In this document: piece after piece, positions 16,633-26,800 of the stretch | How positions within the stretch are numbered: the stretch's first letter is position 1 | Layout: every line of letters starts with the position of its first letter | Source: DAOMNO01 sp035443885 | Lineage (GTDB): Bacteria; Planctomycetota; Phycisphaerae; Phycisphaerales; SM1A02 | DNA length: 64,000 nt | NCBI GenBank assembly: GCA_035443885.1 | Contig: DAOMNO010000013.1 | Coordinates: 33,698-97,697 of the forward strand | Direction of reading: 5' to 3' | Made by a program: the position numbers and the translations under genes | The notes under the pieces: model-generated | Seen by the model: the letters and a program-made list of their open reading frames with translations, nothing else | Databases searched by the model: none | Told to the model about the DNA's origin: nothing

Positions 16633-18304
16633 CGCCGATCGACAGCAGCACAGCCGTGGCATCGTCCGCCAGCGCGTTTGTGCCTGCGTGTCGAACGAGA
16701 GCTTCAAAGAGCACTTGCACGTCGTCGCCCTGCATTTCGGCCATCGCTTCCAGCACGCCGTCGATGCCGAACTGCTGTTCCCAGCCTGATTCGACGCCTG
16801 AGCCTGTCTGTTCGATGACACCGTCGCTGACGACCAGCAGCCGGTCATGCGCCGCCATTGGCGCGGTTGCTGCGAGATATGGTTCGTGCACCTGAATACC
16901 AACCGGCACACCGCCAGCCTCATTCAGCCGCGCGTGCCCGCCGCCTCGGGTCAGCAGCAGGGAGTAGCCGTGCCCTGCGTCCACATACGTAACCTGCCCC
17001 TGTGCAGGATCAATAACACCGATCCATAACGTGATGAAGTTGGAACTTCGGCAGCGCGGTTCGAGAAACTCGTTGAGGTCCATGACCGCTCGCGCCGGGT
17101 CGCCGTGTTCATTTAAAGCAGCCCGCAGAAAACCCTGCGCAGTGGTCATCAGGATCGACGCAGCGATGCCCTTGCCCGATACATCGCCCAGCGTAACGGC
17201 CAGTCGCGAATCGCGGAGTGGGATGATGTCGAAGAAGTCGCCGCTGACTGTGCGGCCAGGGCGACTCTCGCCGATGTAATTAACGGAGCCGACGCGACCC
17301 GTGCGCGGGGGAAGCACCCATCGCTGCGCTTCGGCTGCAGCTTTGACTTCCGCTTCGACTGAAGCGTAACGACGTTCCAAGTCGAGCCGCTTGAGGTTCG
17401 CTAGGGCCATCGCAGCAATCTGGCCGATGCCCAGCGCAAACTCGGCTGCGTCGTTGGCGATCGGTTTGGAGAGGCCGTCCTGCCGACGATTGTCCATGTA
17501 GAGAAAGCCCGCGACGGTTCCGCCCAGCACGAGCGGCACGCACAGCGCTTCATCAATGCGCAGCTCCATAATGCTCATGCCCTGATTGGCTTGAGATTGA
17601 TCCGCACTCAGGCGAACGGGATGGCCCCTCGAAGCGCTTTCAATGAGTGAGCGACTCATCCTCGCGGAGTTGCCCCGCATGATTGCACCGCGATGGCGCA
17701 GGATGCTCACGCGCCCATCGCTGTCCATCGGGCGCAGCACGGCGGCGTTTTCAAAGCCGGTACCGGTTACGAGCGCGTCGAGGATCGCTTCCGCAAGCGT
17801 ATCTTCATCGTTGGCTTCGTGGATTCGCTTCGCGCATTTAAGTACGAGGCCGAGTTGTTGATGCGCCGCGCTGGGAATCGCGCTCGATATGGGGCCAATG
17901 CTCGACGCTGCACTGCTGAAGTCGTCAAGCGTGTTCACCATGCTCGTATCCGTGCGCGCCGCAGCGGGGTCGGTTACCTGGAACGTCCACGGAACGATCT
18001 CAATCAGGTCACCTGCACGCAGCGGGAATCGCGTTCCCGGCGGCAGACTCTGGCCGTTCAGCCTTGTGCCATGTTTGCTGTTCGTATCCGTAATAAACCA
18101 CCGATAGCCGGCTTCAGCTCGTTCGCACGTCAGCACAGCGTGATCGCGAGAAGCGGGATCGGGAAGGAACAGGTTGTGCGTGGTTCGCCGACCGATAGTC
18201 AGCGGTCCCGGCGGAATCATGGGCAGAGACTTGGATTCCGGACCTGAAATCGACTTCAGCGTCAGCGTGTCGATGTTCGCTCCGGTGGCGGAAATCTCAG
18301 TCAT
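16622..18304 (-). CDS. FHA-GAF-PP2C (SpoIIE/RsbU-type) serine phosphatase
   Basis: The 560-residue protein combines three domains. Residues about 30-110 are an FHA phosphothreonine-binding domain (LTIGRRTTHNLFLPDPASRDHAVL and the NSKHGTRLNG loop). Residues about 140-310 fit a GAF sensor. Residues about 330-560 are a PP2C phosphatase of the SpoIIE class, with the metal-binding motifs SGDFFDII and LGDVSGKGIAA and the segment DAGHGYSLLL. Such enzymes dephosphorylate anti-sigma antagonists (STAS proteins) in partner switching, or other Ser/Thr targets. A STAS protein is encoded 4.3 kb away at 22.6 kb. The real start is marked by a TATACT box exactly six bases before this ATG. Confidence 0.9.
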   Translation of the reverse strand: MTEISATGANIDTLTLKSISGPESKSLPMIPPGPLTIGRRTTHNLFLPDPASRDHAVLTCERAEAGYRWFITDTNSKHGTRLNGQSLPPGTRFPLRAGDLIEIVPWTFQVTDPAAARTDTSMVNTLDDFSSAASSIGPISSAIPSAAHQQLGLVLKCAKRIHEANDEDTLAEAILDALVTGTGFENAAVLRPMDSDGRVSILRHRGAIMRGNSARMSRSLIESASRGHPVRLSADQSQANQGMSIMELRIDEALCVPLVLGGTVAGFLYMDNRRQDGLSKPIANDAAEFALGIGQIAAMALANLKRLDLERRYASVEAEVKAAAEAQRWVLPPRTGRVGSVNYIGESRPGRTVSGDFFDIIPLRDSRLAVTLGDVSGKGIAASILMTTAQGFLRAALNEHGDPARAVMDLNEFLEPRCRSSNFITLWIGVIDPAQGQVTYVDAGHGYSLLLTRGGGHARLNEAGGVPVGIQVHEPYLAATAPMAAHDRLLVVSDGVIEQTGSGVESGWEQQFGIDGVLEAMAEMQGDDVQVLFEALVRHAGTNALADDATAVLLSIGANQ

Positions 18305-18310
18305 GGTGCA

Positions 18311-18316
18311 AGTATA
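18311..18316 (-). promoter_or_regulatory. -10 hexamer TATACT, 6 bases before the phosphatase ATG
   Basis: On the minus strand GATATACT is followed by TGCACC and ATG. This is the best -10 match in the window and leaves no room for a leader, so the mRNA should begin at the start codon. Confidence 0.5.
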
Positions 18317-18437
18317 TCTTGTCAGCGTAGTCCTTTGTGTATCGTCAATCACTGTGAAAATCGTACGTATCGTCTGTTCTTCCGCAAACTGGCTGGATGA
18401 CCTACCATAGAGAAGCTCACAGACAAGGAGTTCCGCC

Positions 18438-18710
18438 ATGCGAACGCAACTTCCGGCAGCAGTCGCTTCAACGTTTGTCCTTATCGGTGCATTTGCACTG
18501 GTTGGCTGCGATGAGGGCGGCGCGGACCCCGCCGCCACAGCGGCGCAGCAGCCTGAGACGCAAGGCCAGACGACGGGTTCGGGCGGCCCCACCTGGGGCG
18601 GCAATCCATCACTCGCACCGGCCAAACGCGGTGCGCAGAACCTCAGAGATCAGATCGAATCGGACTCCAAAAAGCTCGCTGACGACATCGACCGCGGCAA
18701 CCTGCCGTGA
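18438..18710 (+). CDS. Small lipoprotein of unknown function
   Basis: This 90-residue protein has a lipoprotein signal peptide ending in ALVGC (Cys near residue 24). The mature part is short, polar and low in complexity (DPAATAAQQPETQGQTTGSGG), ending with a charged helix (NLRDQIESDSKKLADDID). AAGGAG lies seven bases before the ATG, so translation is well supported. It is divergent from the phosphatase and 38 bases before the 5-oxoprolinase-like gene. Confidence 0.7.
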   Translation: MRTQLPAAVASTFVLIGAFALVGCDEGGADPAATAAQQPETQGQTTGSGGPTWGGNPSLAPAKRGAQNLRDQIESDSKKLADDIDRGNLP

Positions 18711-18748
18711 TTCCCGCTCATTCCACCTTCACAAGGTTTTTCTGATCC

Positions 18749-21700
18749 GTGCCACCTGCTTGGCGCATCTGGCTCGATACTGGCGGCACATTCACCGACG
18801 GCGTGGCATACGCTGAAGGCGATCCGCCTCATCGCATGAAACGGGTGAAGGTGCTCAGCAGCGGCGCGCTGCGCGGGCGCATCAAAACCGTCGAATCCCC
18901 CACCACACTCACATTCACGCTCGGCCGATCCGGTGCGGCTTTGCTGCTCACCGGGTTTCAGTTCAGATTGCTGCAACAGAATGCAGTGCGCAACATCGTG
19001 GCGCACTACCCCGCAGCGGAGATGATCCGGCTGGATGCGCCGCTCGATCCCGCACCGTCTCCGAACGCCTTGTTTGAAGTCAGCACGGGTGAATCCGCTG
19101 TGATTCTCGCATCAAGGCTGCTCACCGGCACACCCGCGGAACAACCGCTGCCTTCTATTGCGATGCGGCTCGCCACCACGCGCGGCACAAACGCGCTGCT
19201 GCAGCGATCCGGCGTTGCAACCGCGCTGTTCGTTACCGAAGGCTTTGAAGATCTACTCGAAATCGGCGATCAACAGCGGCCAGACCTATTCGCGCTCAAC
19301 ATTGTCAAGCGACTGCCCTTTCATCGCGCCTCGTTCGGCGTGCACGAGCGACTGGCTGCGGATGGGTCAACGATCACGCCGCTGAATGAAGCTTCATTAC
19401 GTACACAGGCGAAAGAGGCTCTTTCGCGGGGCATTCGCCATGCAGCCATTGCGTTCATGCACAGCTACGTGAACCCAGCGCATGAGCGGCGAGCGGCAGA
19501 TTTGCTGCGTACTGCGGGTTTCACCCACGTGTCATGCTCCAGCGAACTCGCACCGATGATCGAGTTGCTTCCCCGCGCGGAGACCGCCGTCGTGGATGCG
19601 TACCTCGCTGATTCCATCAAGAGTTACCTTGATGATGTATCGCATTCCATTCCCGGCGGAACGTTGCATGTGATGACCAGCGCAGGAGGCCTTGTGCAGG
19701 CGGCACGCTACCGCGCGAAGGACAGCCTGCTCAGCGGCCCTGCGGGCGGCGTAGCTGGCGCAGCGGCGGCGGGACGTGCTTCAGGTTTTACAAGGCTGAT
19801 TGCGTTCGACATGGGCGGTACCAGCACCGATGTCGCACGTATCGCACCAGAATCGGAAGCTGCTTCAGCCAAGGGCACCTTTGAATACGGCTTCGAGCAG
19901 GTGATTGCAGGGGCGCGTATTCTCGCTCCTGCTCTTGCTATTGAAACGGTCGCGGCAGGCGGTGGCTCAATCTGCGCGTTTGAAGATGATCGTCTCCACG
20001 TCGGCCCGACGAGTGCGGGTGCCGACCCCGGCCCTGCCTGCTACGGAGCAGGCGGGCCGCTCACACTCACCGATGTCAACCTGCTGCTCGGTCGGCTCGA
20101 TCCTTCGCAGTTTGAGGTACCGATCGAACGAATCCCAGCAGAAGCGAGACTCAAGGAACTCGTCAATCGGATCGCGTCGGCGACCAATACCACGCCTGAT
20201 CCGGACGCGCTTCTCGACGGCTTCCTTGACATCGTCAACGAACGCATGGCTGGCGCGATTGAGAGCATCTCGCTCCGCAAGGGATACGACCCCACAGATC
20301 ACGCACTGGTCAGCTTCGGCGGCGCGGGCGGACAACACGCGTGCGCGGTTGCTTCCATGCTTGGCATGAAGACCATCATCATGCCGCCCGATGCATCGTT
20401 GCTCAGCGCGGTCGGCCTCGGCAGTGCGACCATTGAACGCTTCGCCCGCAAGCAAACGCTCTTGCTTCTTGATGATTCGTTTGATGAGCTGCACGAACTC
20501 TTCGATGCGTGTGAAGCTGAAGTAACAAGTGAAATCTGCGGCGAGGGTGTACCGCATGCTGACATTGGCATCCGCAGGCGGCTCGCATATCTCCGTCTGG
20601 CAGGACAGGATGCGACGATCGCGGTGGAAATCGCGACCGACCTCTGTGCATCTGCCATGCGCGCGCAGTTTGAAAAGCGATATGCAGACCTCTACGGCCA
20701 TGCGCCGGAGAATCGCCCGATTGAAGTCGAGTCGATTGGGGTGCTCGCTGCGGCTCGCCGCAAATTCGCAGATACACCGACAGCACTCGCTGCGACGTCT
20801 CATCAGGTTCCGCCTGATCGAACAACCCGCGTGCGACTGAACGGTGCATGGGCAGATGTGCCGGTGCATCACCGATCCAACCTGAAGCCCGGTGCGCAGC
20901 TCAACGGTCCCTCGCTCATTTTCGATCGCCGCAGTTCCTACGTGCTTGAATCCGGCTGGTCGGCGCAGATCGACGCAGCCGGTGCGATCGTTGCAACGCG
21001 CTCCGTGCATGTCGCTCCCACTGCTTCGGCCAAGCTGCCTGCGGTCGTTCGTTTGGAACTGTTCACCAATCGCTTCGCATCCATTGCAGAGGATATGGGC
21101 CACGTTCTGCAGCGCGCTTCAATGTCCACGAACATCAAGCGCAGGCTGGATTTCTCCTGCGCTGTGCTGGACGCTTCAGGCGAACTCGTCGTGAACGCAC
21201 CGCATATTCCAGTGCATCTGGGCGCACTCGGCATGTGCGTGCGTGCCGTGGCGCAGCAACTGGACATCAGGCCGGGCGATGTCATCATCACAAATCACCC
21301 TGCGTTCGGCGGCTCGCATCTGCCGGATATCACGGTCATCACCCCGGTACACATGGCCGACGGTACGCTCATCGGCTATGTGGCGAACCGTGCGCATCAT
21401 GCAGAAATTGGCGGCACGCGCCCCGGCTCCATGCCCCCGCTGGCAAAAACACTTGCAGAGGAAGGCGTCGTCATCCCGCCCATGCACTTGCTGCGGCATA
21501 ACGAAAGGGGACATCCTCAGTCCCGGCTTGACGCTATCGAACAGTTGCTCCGCGAAGCACGTTACCCCTCGCGGGCGGTGGATGAGAATCTGGCGGACCT
21601 GCGAGCGGCGATGGCGTGCAATACGCGCGGCGCTGCATCGCTGCTCGCGCTGGCGGAAGCGCATGGGTACCACGAAGTGGATGCGCAGATGAAATCCATC

Positions 21701-22594
21701 AAGGCCCGTGCTGCGAAGCTCGCTGCTGAAGCCCTTACATCGCTCGGCGATCACGAAACGCTTGCTGAGGAAGTGCTCGATGACGGCTCAATCATTCGCG
21801 TGCGATTTGCGGTGCTGGCCGGCCGTGCGACCATTGATTTCACGGGCACATCGCCGCGGCATCCGGGCAACCTGAACGCCACGCCCGCCATTGTCCGCAG
21901 CGCTGTGCTGTATGTTCTGCGCCTGCTGATTGGCGAGCGACTGCCGCTCAATGAAGGCATCATGCAGGCGGTCGAGATCGTCCTACCGACATGCCTGTTG
22001 AATCCTGATTTCGAGGGCGACCCATCTCGCGCCCCTGCGGTCGTGGGCGGCAACACGGAAACCAGTCAGCGTCTCGTCGATACGCTGCTTAAAGCGCTCG
22101 GTGCCGCGGCATGCAGCCAGGGCACGATGAACAACGTGCTCTTCGGCAGCGAACGACCGCCTGCATTCGGCTATTACGAAACCGTGTGTGGCGGGGCTGG
22201 CGCAGGGCCGACCTTCGACGGCGCGAGCGCTGTGCATACGCACATGACGAACACAAGAATCACCGACCCCGAAGTCATCGAACGACGCCATCCAGTCCGC
22301 ATCGAGCGTTTCGCTGTCCGGCGCGGCTCAGGCGGAAGCGGTACGCATCGCGGGGGTGATGGCGTGGTGCGCGAGTATCGCTTCCTCGAACCAATGGCTC
22401 TCTCCATCCTGTCGCAGCATCGCGTTATCCAACCCTACGGCATGAATGGCGGCCAACCCGGCGCAGCAGGCAGGCAGCAGATCATCCGCGCAAATGGAGA
22501 AATCGTCGAGCTTCGCGCGATTGACCAGCATGACGTGGAAACGGGCGATCGACTTATCCTTGAAACGCCGGGCGGAGGCGGATTCGGCGGGTAA
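18749..22594 (+). CDS. Fused hydantoinase A/B, 5-oxoprolinase type
   Basis: The 1281 residues join a HyuA-type ATPase domain (about 1-690) and a HyuB-type domain (about 760-1281), as in eukaryotic OPLAH and bacterial one-chain 5-oxoprolinases. The enzyme opens 5-oxoproline or hydantoin rings at the cost of ATP. Visible motifs are WLDTGGTFTDGV at the N-terminus, DMGGTSTDVARI, AAGGGSICAFEDDRLHVGPTSAGADPGPACYG, and in the second half ITNHPAFGGSHLPDITVI and the C-terminal ETPGGGGFG. The start is GTG. Substrate cannot be fixed without comparison with characterised members. Confidence 0.88.
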   Translation: MPPAWRIWLDTGGTFTDGVAYAEGDPPHRMKRVKVLSSGALRGRIKTVESPTTLTFTLGRSGAALLLTGFQFRLLQQNAVRNIVAHYPAAEMIRLDAPLDPAPSPNALFEVSTGESAVILASRLLTGTPAEQPLPSIAMRLATTRGTNALLQRSGVATALFVTEGFEDLLEIGDQQRPDLFALNIVKRLPFHRASFGVHERLAADGSTITPLNEASLRTQAKEALSRGIRHAAIAFMHSYVNPAHERRAADLLRTAGFTHVSCSSELAPMIELLPRAETAVVDAYLADSIKSYLDDVSHSIPGGTLHVMTSAGGLVQAARYRAKDSLLSGPAGGVAGAAAAGRASGFTRLIAFDMGGTSTDVARIAPESEAASAKGTFEYGFEQVIAGARILAPALAIETVAAGGGSICAFEDDRLHVGPTSAGADPGPACYGAGGPLTLTDVNLLLGRLDPSQFEVPIERIPAEARLKELVNRIASATNTTPDPDALLDGFLDIVNERMAGAIESISLRKGYDPTDHALVSFGGAGGQHACAVASMLGMKTIIMPPDASLLSAVGLGSATIERFARKQTLLLLDDSFDELHELFDACEAEVTSEICGEGVPHADIGIRRRLAYLRLAGQDATIAVEIATDLCASAMRAQFEKRYADLYGHAPENRPIEVESIGVLAAARRKFADTPTALAATSHQVPPDRTTRVRLNGAWADVPVHHRSNLKPGAQLNGPSLIFDRRSSYVLESGWSAQIDAAGAIVATRSVHVAPTASAKLPAVVRLELFTNRFASIAEDMGHVLQRASMSTNIKRRLDFSCAVLDASGELVVNAPHIPVHLGALGMCVRAVAQQLDIRPGDVIITNHPAFGGSHLPDITVITPVHMADGTLIGYVANRAHHAEIGGTRPGSMPPLAKTLAEEGVVIPPMHLLRHNERGHPQSRLDAIEQLLREARYPSRAVDENLADLRAAMACNTRGAASLLALAEAHGYHEVDAQMKSIKARAAKLAAEALTSLGDHETLAEEVLDDGSIIRVRFAVLAGRATIDFTGTSPRHPGNLNATPAIVRSAVLYVLRLLIGERLPLNEGIMQAVEIVLPTCLLNPDFEGDPSRAPAVVGGNTETSQRLVDTLLKALGAAACSQGTMNNVLFGSERPPAFGYYETVCGGAGAGPTFDGASAVHTHMTNTRITDPEVIERRHPVRIERFAVRRGSGGSGTHRGGDGVVREYRFLEPMALSILSQHRVIQPYGMNGGQPGAAGRQQIIRANGEIVELRAIDQHDVETGDRLILETPGGGGFGG

Positions 22595-22602
22595 ATCGAC
22601 CT

Positions 22603-22636
22603 CGCCGCATGCGCCAAACCGCTACGCGGCGTTTTT
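22603..22636 (+). terminator. Terminator after the 5-oxoprolinase gene
   Basis: CGCCGC (22603-22608) pairs with GCGGCG (22626-22631), with inner GCG/CGC pairing, and five T follow. It overlaps the last codons of the convergent STAS gene. Confidence 0.6.
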
Positions 22637-23083
22637 CAGTCGTTCCACGGTGCGCACAGCGGCCATCACATCAGAGCAGATTGGAAAGACACGATCCAAT
22701 CGCGTGATGCGGAAGATGTGCGCGATTCCCCTCGCGGGGTTTGCAACGGCGATTCGCCCACCCTCGCGTGCGATGTTGTTGAGACCGTCCACAATGCACC
22801 CGATGCAGGCAGAATCCATGAAGCCTACATTCTGAAGATCAAGCACGAGTTGTCGGTGCCCTGTCTCGGCAAGCTCATCAAGAAGATCTGCCAACGCCGC
22901 GGCACCGCGCATGAACGTGAGGTCATCAACGATGAACGTTACGACGGTTACCTCGCCGATCGTGTCGATCTGCGCCAGCTCGTGCCGCTGCAACAGCTTT
23001 CCCCCGCTGGCAGGCGCGGTTGCGACGGGACCGGCTTCCGGTTCACCACCAACAGGCGTGCGTCGAGAGAAAGGGTTCCACAT
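22622..23083 (-). CDS. STAS-domain protein (anti-sigma factor antagonist type)
   Basis: From the ATG at 23083 the product has 153 residues. Residues about 35-150 form a STAS domain: TVVTFIVDDLTFM, HRQLVLDLQNVGFMDSACIGCIVDGL and GGRIAVANPARGIAHIFRITRLDRVFPI. The Ser of FMDSACIG aligns with the Ser phosphorylated by anti-sigma kinases in SpoIIAA/RsbV. The N-terminal 30 residues are Pro/Gly-rich. The frame continues upstream to 23161, but MWNPFSRRTP is the more likely start, with GGAG upstream. It could be a target of the PP2C phosphatase at 16.6 kb; no kinase of the RsbW type is seen in the window. Confidence 0.82.
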   Translation of the reverse strand: MWNPFSRRTPVGGEPEAGPVATAPASGGKLLQRHELAQIDTIGEVTVVTFIVDDLTFMRGAAALADLLDELAETGHRQLVLDLQNVGFMDSACIGCIVDGLNNIAREGGRIAVANPARGIAHIFRITRLDRVFPICSDVMAAVRTVERLKNAA

Positions 23084-23246
23084 CGCTGAATGCTCCGCCT
23101 CCGGAGCCACGTGCGCCCGCGCATTGCGGTCGCTTGCAACGAGATCGGCATCGCGCCTCAACGCATGCAGTGAAAGCGCGAAAACTGCGCCGAGCGAACG
23201 TGAAGATAAAACGATTGGATCAGACGCGCAAAGGAACGCGGCAGCA

Positions 23247-23615
23247 TTACCAGATGAATGTCCGGTAATTGGCGGATGGCCTCGGATTTGAATCCGACGC
23301 GGCTGCGCCGTTGCCGCTTGCGCCGCCGAAGTTCGTATCGCGTTTCGGGCGCGCCTTCAGCGGCTGCTTGACATTGGGATCAGGCGCTGGCACCGCAGCG
23401 GGCTGCGGCGAAGACGGACGAACCCCCGGCATCGGCTGCACAGGTCGCGGGCCGTTATTCATCGGCTGCGTCTGTGGCTTTGTCGGCGGAGTGGTGCTGG
23501 ATGCAGCGTTCGTTCCCGGAACATTCGTTCGCCGAGAGCGTGCCGAATCGATGGATCGCTCCATGGCCTGCAAGATGGGGCGGATACGGTCGGCTGCTGA
23601 TTTCTGATTCTCCAT
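23247..23615 (-). CDS. Hypothetical Pro/Ala/Asn-rich protein
   Basis: This 122-residue product has a short helical N-terminus (residues 1-30), then a low-complexity region rich in Pro, Asn, Ser and Thr up to the C-terminus. No signal peptide, membrane helix or known motif is seen. It lies upstream of the STAS gene on the same strand, with a 163-base gap. I do not assign a function, and it may be lineage-restricted. Confidence 0.5.
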   Translation of the reverse strand: MENQKSAADRIRPILQAMERSIDSARSRRTNVPGTNAASSTTPPTKPQTQPMNNGPRPVQPMPGVRPSSPQPAAVPAPDPNVKQPLKARPKRDTNFGGASGNGAAASDSNPRPSANYRTFIW

Positions 23616-23827
23616 CGGTACGCTCCTTCACACGTGCTCATAATCGGCCCGCTGAAGGCGCACATTTGCTGCAAGCGTCGGATTACCGGTGAGTAGCTTC
23701 TTCTCAGCCCGCACAAACGGAATTGTCTCGCGCACGGCTGCATCTCTGATGCAGGCTCCGCTATGCTGGTGCGCCAGTGAGCCGCCTCGTAGCTCACCCA
23801 CTGCCTCTGAGTCGGAAGGATGCTGTC

Positions 23828-26800
23828 ATGATGATTGCTGCACGTTTTCGGACCCTGTTTTCCTCGTTTGTTCTCGTTGCTCTGCTGCTGGGCGCAACCA
23901 CCCGTGCAGAAGCAGCCAATGTCGATCTCCCTCGCTTTCCGTCCGTCAGCCCGGACGGCTCACAGATCGTCTTTTCCTGGCGAGGCGACCTCTGGAAAGT
24001 TTCCTCGCAAGGCGGCCACGCTGCGCGCATGACCAGCCACACGGCGGATGAGTTGCATTCCGCGTGGAGTCCATGCGGCACAAGAATCGCCTTCAATTCC
24101 ACACGCGATGGCTATGCCAACATCTATCTGATGAACGCAGATGGCACGAACGTGCAGCAGGTGACGAACATCGACCGCGCGTGCATCATCACCGGCTGGG
24201 GCGCCGATGAAAACGGTGCGGAAGTCATCACCTTTGAGGCGCAGCTTGACGGCGATGTGTACCGATCGCTGCGGCCCTACATGGTTTCCCCACAAGGCGG
24301 CGATCTGCGACGCATCCATCACGCCTTCGGCTCACAGCCCGCGATTAATCATGATGGCTCGAAAGTCGCTTTCACGCGCGGCGGCTATTACTACGGCTGG
24401 CAGCGCCGACACTATCGCGGCTCGGAGTCCATGCAGGTCTGGCTTTACGATCGCGCGACCGACGCCTTCACGCAACTCACGCACCGCAGAGGCAACGATG
24501 GCAACGCACGGTGGGCTGGCCGCGACGGCACGCTCATCTATCTCTCTGATCGCGAGATGGACACCGTGAACCTCTATCGCATGAATGCTTCGCGCGGCGA
24601 TGCAGCATCAACGCGCCTGACCTCGTTCAATGGTCGCGATGTGCAGGATTTCGATGTCTCCGCCGACGGGCGAACCGTCGTCTTCAACGTGTGGGACACG
24701 CTGTATGTGTTGAACCTCGCTGCAGCCGGCGCACAGCCTCGTGCGCTGACGATCACCGCGAATGAAGACGATCGCGACAACTATGAAGTCAGAAGCGTCA
24801 ACCGCGATGTGAGCGAAGCCGCCCTCAGCCCGGATGGACAGGTGATGGCCTACATCGCCTACGGCGGGGTGTATGTGCGCAACATCACCGATAAAAGCCC
24901 GACTCGCGCGGTTACCACCAACAATGGAGCAGCGCGTCATCGCGATCTTGCGTGGTCACCCGACGGTTTGAAGCTGTATTTCACGAGCGATCAGGACGGC
25001 ACGGACTCCATCTACGCGGCCACCGTTACCATGACCCGAAGCGAAGTGCGCGAGAATTTCGAGAGCGCACTCAAGAAGAAAGAAGAAGCCCCCGCTGAGG
25101 CGAAAGAAGACAAAGCCGAAAACGGCGACACCCCCCCAACCCCCAATACCTCCGACACCCCTACCGCAGAAGACAAGCCCGCCCCGCGCAGCGGCGCAAG
25201 GCGCGAAGAAAAGCTGCCGAGGGAACTCGACCCCAAGCGATGGCATGACGCCGTTACGTTCGGCATCGCGCCTGTCGTGCAGACGACCCACAACGATCGC
25301 ATGGCGAGCCCCTCGCCGGATGGCAAGTCGCTGGCTTTCAAACGCAGCCAGGGCGATTTGATGATTCTCAACCTTGCAACTCGCGAGGAGCGATTGCTCG
25401 TTCCCGGCTGGGATATGAGCATTCACTGGCGATGGAGCCCGGACAGCAAGCACATCGCCTATTCACAGAACGATCTCAACTTCACATCCGACATTCGCAT
25501 CATCGCTGCAGACGGCTCCTCGCCGCCTGTCAACATCACGCGGCACCCGTACAACGATCAGCAGCCGCGCTGGTCGGCGGACGGGCGTGTGCTCAGCTTC
25601 ATCTCCAACCGCATCGGGCGCGAGTACGACGTGTGGATGGTGTATCTCGATCGCAATCTCGAATCGCTCACCGCGCTTGAACTCGAAAAGTATTACGAAG
25701 AAGCCGTCAAGGAAGCGAGGAAACTCAAACCCCTGCCCACGCGGCCTGAAAAGCCCAAACCTGCTGAACGCAGCAACAAATCCGAAGACGACAACGGGGA
25801 AAAGAAAGACGAAGACAAGCCCGACGAGGGCAAGCCTGACATCCTCAAGCAGCCCATCGAGCTTCATCTTGATGACGCCTACCTGAGGCTGCGCCGCGTT
25901 ACGACGCTCTCAGGCAGTGAGACCGGCCTTGAGATGACGCCTGCTGGCGATCGGTACATCTTCCTCGCCACGGGTGGCGGGCCGCCGCCTTCGCGCGGTC
26001 TCTATTCGATCAAGTGGGACGGCAGCGATCTCAAACGCATCAGCAGCAGTGTGAACGTGCAGCACCTCACACTCACGGGCGATCGCGTCGTGTTCGTCAG
26101 CGGCGGCCGCGCAGGCACCACCCCTGTATCAGGCGGCTCCGACACCTACTACGACATTTCGCACACCGTGCGCCTGGACCTGCAAGCACAAGCCGAGCAG
26201 AAGTTCCGCGAAGCCGCTCGCGTTCTCGGCGAATCGTTCTATCACCACAACATGACCGGTCTCGACTGGGACGCGCTCACGCTGGAATACCTTGCACTTG
26301 CACGGCAGACGCGAACCGCCAACGAATTCAACCATGTCGGCAATCGTTTCCTCGGCGAACTCAACCGATCGCACCTCGGCATTCGCGCGGGCGATCCACC
26401 CTCACCGAATCGGCAGGCATCTGGCAGGCTCGGCACGAGACATGAGCGAGTTGCCCTCAACGACGGTCGCCACGGCTTCCGTGTACTGGAGATCATCCCG
26501 AAAGGCCCCGCGGCACCCGGCAGCGCGCCGAAGGGCATGGAACTGCAACTGGGCGACATCATCACCGCGATCGAACTTGAACCCTTCTCGCCAACAGACA
26601 CGGTCGAATCGCGCTTGCAGGGCATGATCGGGCGCGAGGTGATTCTCACCATTCAGCGGGCGGGCGCAAATGGCGACCCGGTTGAAGTCAATACGCTCAT
26701 CACGCCCACCAGCTACGGCGCGGAAAACCAGCTTCGCTATGAAGCGTGGTGCGATCGCAATCGGCAACTCGTGGCGGAGTGGTCCGGTGGACGGCTCGGC

